NCBI GenBank assembly: GCA_026196495.1
Contig: JAPHSY010000023.1
Coordinates: forward strand, 1-49,684
Source: Magnetovibrio sp.
Lineage (GTDB): Bacteria; Pseudomonadota; Alphaproteobacteria; Rhodospirillales; Magnetovibrionaceae
DNA length: 49,684 nt
Direction: 5' to 3'
Shown here: piece after piece, positions 28,919 to 36,809 of the stretch
Layout of the letters: every line of letters starts with the position of its first letter
How positions within the stretch are numbered: the stretch's first letter is position 1
Notes under the pieces: model-generated
Told to the model about the DNA's origin: nothing
What the model saw: only the letters and a program-made list of their open reading frames with translations
Databases searched by the model: none
Translations under genes and position numbers: made by a program

Positions 28919-29911
28919 ATGATCAGAGCGTTTTTTGCATTCATACTTACAATGATCTTCAGCTCGGCACATGCTGAAGAACCAAAACCGCTCAATCCCG
29001 TTGAAATAAAAGAATGGGAAATCTCCTACGGCGGACGGTCACGTGATCCCTTTGCCGAAAGCGCAAACTCAGTTTGGTTCGTCGGTCAAGGCGGGAACTA
29101 TCTGGCGCGCTTGAACCCAGAGACAGGGGATATCTTTCACAAAGACCTCAAAGACGAACCCGGCCCGCATAACTTGATTGTCGGCTCCGACGGTATGGTT
29201 TGGTACAGCGGTAACCTGGAAGGCTATATCGGGCGATACGATCCTAAGTCTGACACGATTGAAAAAATCGAGATGCCCGAGCCGGATGCGGATGATCCTC
29301 ACACCTTGGTGTTTGATGCTGATGAGCAGAACATCTGGTTCACGGTGCAATGGGGCAACTATGTGGGGCGCTTAGAACTTGAAACCCGCAAGGTTGATCT
29401 CATCCCTGTACCCACAAGCAGTTCCCGTCCCTACGGCATCATCGTGGCCCCAGACGGCACACCTTGGATCGTATTGCTCGGCACCGACAAGATGGCGTCC
29501 GTTGATCCAAAAACATTGAAACTTACTGAACACAATATTGCACCAGGTGCCCGGCCCCGGCGTATCGGAGTAACATCTGATGGACGGCTCTATTACACCG
29601 ACTATAGGCGCGGGTACATCGGACGACTTGATCCAAACACAGGCCAGGTCGATGAATGGGCTTTGCCCGCGGGGCGGAACTCAAACCCCTACGGTATGGC
29701 GGTGGACAATCAGGACCGCATTTGGGTGGTGGAAACGGGACCAAGGCGAAACACTTTTGTGGGCTTTGATCCTGCCCAAGAAAAAACCATATCCGTCACA
29801 CCCATCCCATCAGGTGCCGGAAGTGTGCGCCACATGCATTATCACAAGCCTTCAAACATGGTTTGGTTCGGTACCGATGAAAACACCATTGGACGTGCGG
29901 TCATCGATTGA
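28919..29911 (+). CDS. Exported Vgb-like seven-bladed propeller protein
   Basis: A 330-residue protein with a signal peptide (ending SSAHA) and repeated propeller blades of the form DG-VWY/WFT ... GRLD-T, typical of the virginiamycin B lyase (streptogramin lyase) superfamily. It has about seven repeats from residue 45 to the end. Some Vgb-like proteins are antibiotic lyases; many are not. The Vgb blade motif with PHGI is PHTL or PYG here, and I cannot tell whether the catalytic histidine and glutamate are conserved. Probably periplasmic. GGAG about eight bases before ATG 28919. An AlkC-like gene begins 12 bases after its stop. Confidence 0.75.
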   Translation: MIRAFFAFILTMIFSSAHAEEPKPLNPVEIKEWEISYGGRSRDPFAESANSVWFVGQGGNYLARLNPETGDIFHKDLKDEPGPHNLIVGSDGMVWYSGNLEGYIGRYDPKSDTIEKIEMPEPDADDPHTLVFDADEQNIWFTVQWGNYVGRLELETRKVDLIPVPTSSSRPYGIIVAPDGTPWIVLLGTDKMASVDPKTLKLTEHNIAPGARPRRIGVTSDGRLYYTDYRRGYIGRLDPNTGQVDEWALPAGRNSNPYGMAVDNQDRIWVVETGPRRNTFVGFDPAQEKTISVTPIPSGAGSVRHMHYHKPSNMVWFGTDENTIGRAVID

Positions 29912-29923
29912 TAAGCTGCAAAC

Positions 29924-31054
29924 ATGCCAGAACCATTTAAGAACCTATTCAATCCCAACATGATCGCCTTGATGGCGAGCCACTTGAAACGCGTTTGGTC
30001 TCAGTTTGATGAGCCCGGCTTTGTTGCCCAAGCAACCAACAATCTAGAGAAGCTGGAGCTCAAAGAACGCGCCAACCAAATCGAACAGGCCCTTGAAGAC
30101 CAATTACCAAGTTCATTTTCCAAAGCCGCCCCGATCTTAGTATCCAGCCTTCACCCCGAAGACGATGTTGATCTGCGCGACACCTCCATGGACGAACACG
30201 GTATCCGCGGCTGGGCCATATTGCCGATGACGCAATATGTCGGCAAACATGGGCTCGATGATTTTGATTTAGGTCTGGATGTGCAAAAGGAACTCACCAA
30301 ACGCTTCAGTTCTGAATTCGGCATCCGTCATTTTATTTTACAAGATCAAGACCGGGCCTTGGCAACTCTGAGCCAGTGGGCAAAAGATCAAAACTATCAT
30401 GTCCGCAGATTGGTTTCCGAAGGTTCGCGCCCACGCCTGCCCTGGGCCATGCAGTTGCCTGAATTGATCAAAAATCCAGATCCACTGTTTCCCATTCTTG
30501 AGCAGTTAAAAGACGACCCAAAAGAATACGTTCGTCGCTCCGTCGCCAACAACCTCAACGATGTTGCGAAAGACCACCCTGATCAAGTTGCAGCCATTGC
30601 CAATCAGTGGATGAAAGGTGCTTCGCCGGAGCGCAAAAAGCTGATCCGTCATGCCTGTCGGACATTGGTCAAACAAGGTCACGCGAACACCTTATCGGCC
30701 TTGGGTTACAAAAAGCCCCAAGTCACAATAGAAGACTTTGAGGTCCTGACACCCAAAGTACAGTTCGGCAACAAACTGGAAATTGAGCTAACGCTGTGCT
30801 CAGATTCCACTGTCGATCAGGACTTAATCCTCGACTATGTCATCCATCACCAGAAGGCAAATGGCACAACTACCCCTAAGGTCTTTAAGTGGAAAACTTT
30901 TTGCTTAAAAGCCGGACAATCCCCAACGTTTCAACGCAGCCACCCCATCAAGACTGTCACAACACGGACTTATTATCCGGGCACGCACCAAGTTGAGATT
31001 CAGCTCAACGGTGTGAAGCTTGGCAGCAAAGATTTTGAATTGGTGATGGAATGA
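29924..31054 (+). CDS. AlkC-like DNA alkylation repair HEAT-repeat protein
   Basis: A 376-residue protein that begins FKNLFNPNMIALMASHLKRV, as in the AlkC branch of the AlkC/AlkD HEAT-like DNA glycosylases, which excise N3- and N7-alkylated bases. The middle contains HEAT-like helical repeats (NYHVRRLVSEGSRPRLPWA, EYVRRSVANNLNDVAKDHP). The last 95 residues (from about 278) are beta-rich and resemble the Ig-like C-terminal domain found in AlkC. Probably cytoplasmic. No clear ribosome-binding site; likely co-transcribed with the propeller gene. The match to the family is structural and from memory; the substrate is inferred. Confidence 0.75.
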   Translation: MPEPFKNLFNPNMIALMASHLKRVWSQFDEPGFVAQATNNLEKLELKERANQIEQALEDQLPSSFSKAAPILVSSLHPEDDVDLRDTSMDEHGIRGWAILPMTQYVGKHGLDDFDLGLDVQKELTKRFSSEFGIRHFILQDQDRALATLSQWAKDQNYHVRRLVSEGSRPRLPWAMQLPELIKNPDPLFPILEQLKDDPKEYVRRSVANNLNDVAKDHPDQVAAIANQWMKGASPERKKLIRHACRTLVKQGHANTLSALGYKKPQVTIEDFEVLTPKVQFGNKLEIELTLCSDSTVDQDLILDYVIHHQKANGTTTPKVFKWKTFCLKAGQSPTFQRSHPIKTVTTRTYYPGTHQVEIQLNGVKLGSKDFELVME

Positions 31055-31070
31055 AAGCGAAGGTGAGAAT

Positions 31071-31559
31071 TTAAGCCTCATCAACCTCAATCGGAACACC
31101 CGGCGTTTGCTTGGTGGACCGCACCGACAACGCGGATTTGACGTGGCTAACATTTTCGGCAGCGGTCAGTTTGGAGGTCAGGAAGTTTTGATATTCTTCC
31201 CAATCCGGCGCCACAACCTTTAACAAAAAGTCCGTTTCACCGGCCAACATATGGCATTCGCGCACTTCTTCCCAAGACTTCACCAACGTTTCAAACGCAT
31301 CAAGATCTGATTCAGCTTGGCTTTTCAAGCCAACATGGGCAAACACGGTAACGTTAAAGCCCAATGCGCGGGAATCCAGATCGGCGTGATAGCCTTGGAT
31401 AAAGCCAGCTTCTTCCAACGCCCGCACACGGCGCAAGCACGGTGGTGCAGAAATTCCGGCACGGCGGGCCAGTTCCACGTTGGTGATGCGACCATCCGCT
31501 TGAAGGTCATGAAGAATGCGGCGATCAATTTGATCGAGTTTTACACGCGAATCGGACAT
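31071..31559 (-). CDS. Lrp/AsnC family transcription regulator
   Basis: A 162-residue feast/famine regulator. Residues 8-55 form the winged HTH (LDQIDRRILHDLQADGRITNVELA... PCLRRVRALEEAGFI), and the rest is the RAM ligand-binding domain (AGETDFLLKVVAPDWEEY). These proteins usually sense an amino acid; the ligand is not evident here. It converges with the AlkC-like gene (16 bases between) and is divergent from trxB. A 17-base perfect palindrome overlaps its promoter. Confidence 0.93.
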   Translation of the reverse strand: MSDSRVKLDQIDRRILHDLQADGRITNVELARRAGISAPPCLRRVRALEEAGFIQGYHADLDSRALGFNVTVFAHVGLKSQAESDLDAFETLVKSWEEVRECHMLAGETDFLLKVVAPDWEEYQNFLTSKLTAAENVSHVKSALSVRSTKQTPGVPIEVDEA

Positions 31560-31583
31560 TATTGTTAGGGCTCCTTTTGCTCA

Positions 31584-31600
31584 GAGTAATTATATTACTC
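31584..31600. promoter_or_regulatory. Palindromic operator over the lrp-like promoter
   Basis: GAGTAAT-TAT-ATTACTC, two perfect seven-base arms with three bases between, 25 bases before the regulator's ATG. On the minus strand it contains TATAAT. The placement suggests autoregulation by the Lrp-like protein. Confidence 0.6.
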
Positions 31601-31746
31601 ACGCCGCCAGAGCAAGTGGAAAGCACCATATTTTTTGAATTACCCCCAGAATAACGCGGGTTTTCCCCATATTTTGCACCTGATGCCGTCGTCGCCGCTT
31701 GCCGCGCCCTGTCCGTAGCCTTATCTTAGGGCAACCTTACATTTAG

Positions 31747-32808
<1,062 letters not shown>

Positions 32809-32822
32809 GGTAATATAGTCAT

Positions 32823-33752
32823 ATGGAACGCCTACGCGATCCCGATACAGGTGTCTTGGACTGGGACAAGCTGCGCATTTTTCATGCCGTGGCCGAAGCC
32901 GGAAGCTTCACCCACGCGGGGGAGATGCTCAACCTTAGTCAATCAGCAGTTTCGCGACAAATCTCAGCCCTGGAAGAAAGTCTGGGCGTGGCCCTGTTTC
33001 ACCGTCACGCCCGCGGCTTGATCCTGACCGAACAGGGTGAACTTTTGGACGCCACCACCAAGGAAATGTTTTCCAAACTGGCATTCACCACCGCGCAAAT
33101 TCGCGACAGTCGTGAGCGCCCACAAGGTGAGCTGCGCGTCACCACATCCACAGGCTTGGGCTCCATCTGGTTGACACCTCGCATCAAAGACTTTTTGGAA
33201 CGCTACCCTGACATTGATGTTTCCGTGGTTCTGTCTGAAGACGAACTGGACATTTCCATGCGACAGGCCGATGTCGCCATTCGTCTACGCCCCCCAACCC
33301 AACCCGATTTGGTCCAACGCCAATTGATGGAGGTGCACTACCGCGTCTATGCATCGCCCAGCTACATCAAACGATACGGTATGCCCCGCACGCCAGAAGA
33401 GCTGGACAACCACCGCTTGGTGATTTACGGCGAAGACGCCAGCCCGCCGGTCAGCAACCTTAACTGGCTGATGGAAGTGAGCCAAACCGACCACATCCGC
33501 CATCCAGCACTGAAGGTCAACAACATCTATGGTATTTACCGCGCCGTACGTAGTGGTATCGGCATCGGTGCCTTGCCCGACTATATGACCAGTCACGCCG
33601 AAGATCTGGTTCAGGTTCTGCCCGAACTCAAAGGCCCCAGCTTCAACACGTATTTCGTGTACCCCGAAGAGCTGCGGAACTCCAAACGCGTAGGTGTATT
33701 CCGTGACTTCCTGCTCAACCGCATCAGAGCCGACCAGTTGGGCAAAAATTAA
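32823..33752 (+). CDS. LysR family transcription regulator
   Basis: A 309-residue regulator. Residues about 15-75 form the HTH (FHAVAEAGSFTHAGEMLNLSQ, SAVSRQISALEESLGVALF), and the remainder is the periplasmic-binding-protein-like effector domain (TTSTGLGSIWLTPRIKDFL). The family activates or represses genes with a small-molecule co-inducer. Its place after trxB, common in alphaproteobacteria, suggests a redox or stress role, but the effector is unknown. Confidence 0.93.
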   Translation: MERLRDPDTGVLDWDKLRIFHAVAEAGSFTHAGEMLNLSQSAVSRQISALEESLGVALFHRHARGLILTEQGELLDATTKEMFSKLAFTTAQIRDSRERPQGELRVTTSTGLGSIWLTPRIKDFLERYPDIDVSVVLSEDELDISMRQADVAIRLRPPTQPDLVQRQLMEVHYRVYASPSYIKRYGMPRTPEELDNHRLVIYGEDASPPVSNLNWLMEVSQTDHIRHPALKVNNIYGIYRAVRSGIGIGALPDYMTSHAEDLVQVLPELKGPSFNTYFVYPEELRNSKRVGVFRDFLLNRIRADQLGKN

Positions 33753-33900
33753 ATCCTGACAGGGCAAGGGTTGACCCTGCCACATAACTGCCACAATCCT
33801 CAGGATCACAAGGGTTTAGCATCTTGAAGCCCTATACTTCGGGTTTATATAAGCCATTTGCACAAGAAACAGCCCCTGAACAAGGCTCAAGCGCCCCCAA

Positions 33901-33921
33901 GGTATGCATATATCGCATACC
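33901..33921. repeat. Palindrome upstream of small RNA 1
   Basis: GGTATGC (33901-33907) and GCATACC (33915-33921) are perfect arms with seven bases between. The centre is about 65 bases before the predicted start of the first small RNA, a position typical of an activator site. It could also be a hairpin in a longer transcript. Confidence 0.45.
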
Positions 33922-33940
33922 AGCCTTTCGAAACTGTTGG

Positions 33941-33969
33941 TGGTGCAGCGCAATATATATCCGTATATT
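33941..33969 (+). promoter_or_regulatory. Predicted promoter of small RNA 1
   Basis: TGGTGC (33941-33946) and TATATT (33964-33969) are 17 bases apart. The same pattern, TGG at the -35 and TATATT at the -10 with a 17-base spacer, is found before small RNA 2. Confidence 0.5.
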
Positions 33970-33975
33970 CTCTTC

Positions 33976-34154
33976 AGTTCGATGCTGCTTTGCAGCAGAG
34001 AATTTCTGGGCCACATGGCTCAGATGGGCTCCTGGTTCCTATCCCATTTACACCCTCCCCCGGGAATTTTGGAACCAGTTGAGCCCCACGTCTCCCAGAC
34101 GTGAAGCCTCCCTGTTAGACTCGCCCTGGTACTTCGGTACCAGGGCTTTTTTTT
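33976..34154 (+). ncRNA. Putative anti-Shine-Dalgarno small RNA 1
   Basis: About 180 bases, with no credible reading frame. Parts in order: a TGCTGC/GCAGCA hairpin (33983-33997); a long stem GGGCTC-CTGGTTCC (34026-34039) with GGAACCAG-TT-GAGCCC (34071-34086), whose 31-base loop holds CACCCTCCCCC; a hairpin CACGTCT-CCC-AGACGTG (34087-34103); an unpaired stretch with GCCTCCC (34107-34113); and a terminator, GCCCTGGTAC-TTCG-GTACCAGGGC (34123-34146) and eight Ts. It shares layout with small RNA 2. The C-rich loop and CCTCCC could pair with GGGAGG in ribosome-binding sites. The T-tail suits Hfq binding. Start is inferred from the promoter. The family is not identified. Confidence 0.65.
34123..34154 (+). 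terminator. Terminator of small RNA 1
   Basis: Perfect ten-base stem GCCCTGGTAC/GTACCAGGGC with a TTCG tetraloop, then eight Ts. A very strong intrinsic terminator with no protein gene before it on this strand for about 370 bases, which is the main evidence for a non-coding transcript. Confidence 0.9.
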
Positions 34155-34334
34155 GCTTTCCCTGCTCACTCCCCCAACAACTGCCGTCATACAAGCCTTC
34201 ATAAGAGCTGATTCGCTGTTTCATCCACATTTTTTCGCTCGTATGACGATCATCTAGCAGGTTTTATTCTCACCAAAGCCCTTCAAACACTCCAAATACC
34301 TCACCAAATCAGTAGGTTATCAAGAGTTAAATAC

Positions 34335-34354
34335 AATTCATTTTTTTGTGAATT
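34335..34354. repeat. Palindrome upstream of small RNA 2 promoter
   Basis: AATTCA (34335-34340) and TGAATT (34349-34354) flank eight bases, just before the -35 of small RNA 2. Short and AT-rich, so it could be chance or a regulator site. Confidence 0.3.
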
Positions 34355-34360
34355 TTCCAC

Positions 34361-34389
34361 TGGACAGTTGTTTAGTATTTACTTATATT
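34361..34389 (+). promoter_or_regulatory. Predicted promoter of small RNA 2
   Basis: TGGACA (34361-34366) and TATATT (34384-34389) are 17 bases apart, each one base off the sigma-70 consensus. Predicted start near 34396. Confidence 0.7.
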
Positions 34390-34395
34390 AGGAAC

Positions 34396-34562
34396 ATACG
34401 ATGTACCAAACAACGTTTTGACGCATCGGGAGACTGCAGGGCTACCTCCCCTCCCCCCTCTGACACCTTGCAGAACCTCCAGTAAAAGAGTTCTCCGTCT
34501 CCCCCAGGACGTGAGACCTCCCTTTCGAACTGGCCGGACTCCTCGGAGTCCGGCCTTTTTTT
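34396..34562 (+). ncRNA. Putative anti-Shine-Dalgarno small RNA 2
   Basis: About 167 bases. Parts in order: a 5' stem CGATG (34399-34403) with CATCG (34424-34428); a stem CTGCAGG (34434-34440) with CCTTGCAG (34466-34473, one bulge), whose 25-base loop holds CCTCCCCTCCCCCC; a stem CTC-CGTC (34493-34499) with GACG-T-GAG (34508-34515), with loop TCCCCCAG; an unpaired ACCTCCCTTTC (34516-34526) that resembles the 3' end of 16S rRNA; and a terminator. The order of parts and the segment from CGTCTCCC to CCTCCC match small RNA 1, so I take the two as paralogues. It ends 15 bases before the stop of the convergent EF-G-like gene. Confidence 0.7.
34532..34562 (+). terminator. Terminator of small RNA 2
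   Basis: Perfect ten-base stem GGCCGGACTC/GAGTCCGGCC with a CTCG loop, then seven Ts. Confidence 0.9.
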
Positions 34563-34576
34563 CAATTATTTGATAA

Positions 34577-36571
34577 TTATCCTGCTCGTGCAGACACCAC
34601 TTGGTCGGCATACTTACCCGTTAATTCCTTCAAATGGTCAAAACGGAAGTTGAAGGTTCCCACACCCAACGTCTGAGAACGCAGATCAATAATCAGGTCA
34701 TGCATCTCTGATGTTGGCAAATGTGCCGTGACCTCATCCCATCCATGCCACTTCTCGCGGGGGTTAAAACCCAGAATTTGGCCTCGCCGCGATGAGATAA
34801 TGCGCTGCGCATTGGAGGTGAAGTTGGTGGGAACAGAGACCTTTACCTCACAAATCGGCTCTAATAACACAGGGGCACAGTCGGGCATTGCTTCACGCAT
34901 AGCCTGTTGAGCAGCTTTCTTAAATGCAAAGTCGGAACTGTCCACCGCATGGTGTTGTCCATCGGTCAACGTGACGTGAATATCAACAACTGGAAAGCCC
35001 AACGGCCCACGACCAAGATATTCACTGACACCAGCTTTGACCGCCGGGATATATTGGCGTGGGACAGAGCCACCGTGAATGGCTTCTTCAAAAGTAAAGC
35101 CCGCACCCCGGTCTAAGGGCTTGATAACAATTTCAACATCCCCAAACTCACCATGGCCACCAGATTGCTTTTTATGGCGCGCCCTATGCGTAGTGGTTTT
35201 GCAGATGGTTTCTTTATAAGGCACTTGTGGACGTTTTGACGTTACATCCAATCCATGGCGCCCTGTGAGCTTATCCATGGCAATACGCAGATGCATTTCG
35301 CCTTGGCCCCACAAAATCATTTCTCCAGTGACTTGGTTATGTTCCAACTGCAATGATGGGTCTTCTTCGCAGAGCTTATGGATGACAGATGTAAGTTTGA
35401 CCTCATCGGCTTTGCCACCCATTTCGATCGCAACAGAATAAAGCGGGCTTAAAGGTTCAGGCCAATCGGGTGTGCCATCACCCAAAGCATCACCAGTAAA
35501 CGCCTTATCCAGCCGACCCAGGGCGACAACATCACCAGCATTTGCCTTTGATAGTTTTTCAAATTTCTGGCCTTGAACACGATAAAGACCGGAAACTCGT
35601 CCTTTGGCAAACTCGGTACCATCCTTGACTTCACCCGACCATATCCGGACCAGGGATAGCTTTCCCATGTGTCCGGCATGAAGTGTTTTAAACACCTGTG
35701 CCGTGGCACCCCTTACGCCCTGACGCTCGGCCGTTTCCGTAGAGCTGGGGCTTTCGTGGCGTAGCGCTTTCCACAATCGGCGAATACCATTGTCGTGTTC
35801 CGCAGACCCAAAGAACACTGGCACAATGTCGTCATGTGCCAAATCACGCGAAAGATTGTCATATACTTCTTCACTGGAAGGCGAAACGTCTTCCAACAGT
35901 TCTTCCAACAAGGTATCGTCAAAGTCAGCCAGTGTTTCCAGCATCTCTTCACGTGCACCAAGTTCTTGTTCAATCACACTGTCTGGCAGTTCAATCAACT
36001 CCGATTGGGCATTGTCCTTCCACTTAAACGCACGCTCAGACACCAAATCCACATGCCCCGTCACATGGCCGTCTTCACGAATGGGGATTTCTCGTAACAC
36101 CAAAGGGTGGCGAGAATGTTCTTGCAGTGCTTCCAACGTCGCTTTCACACTGCCACCATCTTGATCCATTTTATTGACAAAAATCATGTGTGGGACATCG
36201 TATTCATCCAATATGCGCAGTGCGGGCCCCACGGTCAGGGCCTTATTCGGATCAGCTTCGCAAACCACCACGGCTGCGTCGGCAATCATCAAAGTATTTA
36301 AACTATCTTGAAGAAGTTCAACCGAACCGGGACAATCAATAATGGTCCACGGGTCGTCTAAATATTCACAATGTGCGACATTTAATTCCGTCGACATTTC
36401 ACGCGCACGTGCTTCGTCTGATCCATCGCCGACGGTGTTGCCATCGCGCACACTGCCTTTGCGATGTATGGCACCTGCAGCAAGCAGCAGGCTCTCCATT
36501 AAGGTGGTTTTTCCAGATAAATACGGACCCACAAGCGCCACACAACGGGGCACAGATTTGGTCTTTACCAT
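34577..36571 (-). CDS. EF-G-like translational GTPase paralogue with altered G3 motif
   Basis: A 664-residue member of the EF-G family but shorter than canonical EF-G (about 700) and divergent. G1 is GPYLSGKTT near residue 15, G4 is NKMD, and domains II-V follow, including GQGEMHLRIAMDKL and ISSRRGQILGF. In G3 the usual DTPGH is DCPGS. The missing histidine is the one that positions the catalytic water in EF-G and EF-Tu. GTP hydrolysis may be slow or use another residue. This fits the EF-G-like class that is a second copy in many alphaproteobacteria, with unclear function. It converges on the small RNA 2 gene. Confidence 0.9.
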   Translation of the reverse strand: MVKTKSVPRCVALVGPYLSGKTTLMESLLLAAGAIHRKGSVRDGNTVGDGSDEARAREMSTELNVAHCEYLDDPWTIIDCPGSVELLQDSLNTLMIADAAVVVCEADPNKALTVGPALRILDEYDVPHMIFVNKMDQDGGSVKATLEALQEHSRHPLVLREIPIREDGHVTGHVDLVSERAFKWKDNAQSELIELPDSVIEQELGAREEMLETLADFDDTLLEELLEDVSPSSEEVYDNLSRDLAHDDIVPVFFGSAEHDNGIRRLWKALRHESPSSTETAERQGVRGATAQVFKTLHAGHMGKLSLVRIWSGEVKDGTEFAKGRVSGLYRVQGQKFEKLSKANAGDVVALGRLDKAFTGDALGDGTPDWPEPLSPLYSVAIEMGGKADEVKLTSVIHKLCEEDPSLQLEHNQVTGEMILWGQGEMHLRIAMDKLTGRHGLDVTSKRPQVPYKETICKTTTHRARHKKQSGGHGEFGDVEIVIKPLDRGAGFTFEEAIHGGSVPRQYIPAVKAGVSEYLGRGPLGFPVVDIHVTLTDGQHHAVDSSDFAFKKAAQQAMREAMPDCAPVLLEPICEVKVSVPTNFTSNAQRIISSRRGQILGFNPREKWHGWDEVTAHLPTSEMHDLIIDLRSQTLGVGTFNFRFDHLKELTGKYADQVVSARAG

Positions 36572-36708
36572 AGGCAGCCTCCCTCTTCCCTGAGAACAGA
36601 CCTAGCGGCAAAAACAGACCGCACGGGCCTTTTTGTACTATAACTTTAATCTTTGAATAAAATGGTACTGCTGTTCAGGTCGGAATCCAAGTGAAACGGC
36701 CAGATCAT

Positions 36709-36737
36709 TTGACATGCTGGCTCAATCTCCCTAGTCT
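36709..36737 (+). promoter_or_regulatory. Possible promoter of the chemoreceptor gene
   Basis: TTGACA (36709-36714) and TAGTCT (36732-36737) with a 17-base spacer. The -35 is perfect and the -10 weak. It lies about 70 bases before ATG 36810. Confidence 0.45.
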
Positions 36738-36809
36738 GCTTGTATTACCTCCCCAGTATGTAAAAATTTGCAAGACTTAGGCCTAGAGACTATTAGGGGT
36801 AGATCAATT

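Noticed and set aside
33780-34160. 6S RNA or signal-recognition-particle RNA
   Set aside because: The conserved 6S CTTGAACC/GGTTCAAG element and the 4.5S GGAAGCAGC core are absent.
33824-34204. Short open frames in the gap with the small RNAs
   Set aside because: Different frames overlap, none has a good ribosome-binding site or a recognisable product, and the terminators and hairpins cut through them.
36646-36660. CtrA-like site TTAA-N7-ATAA before the chemoreceptor
   Set aside because: One half-site has a mismatch and AT-rich intergenic DNA makes such matches common.
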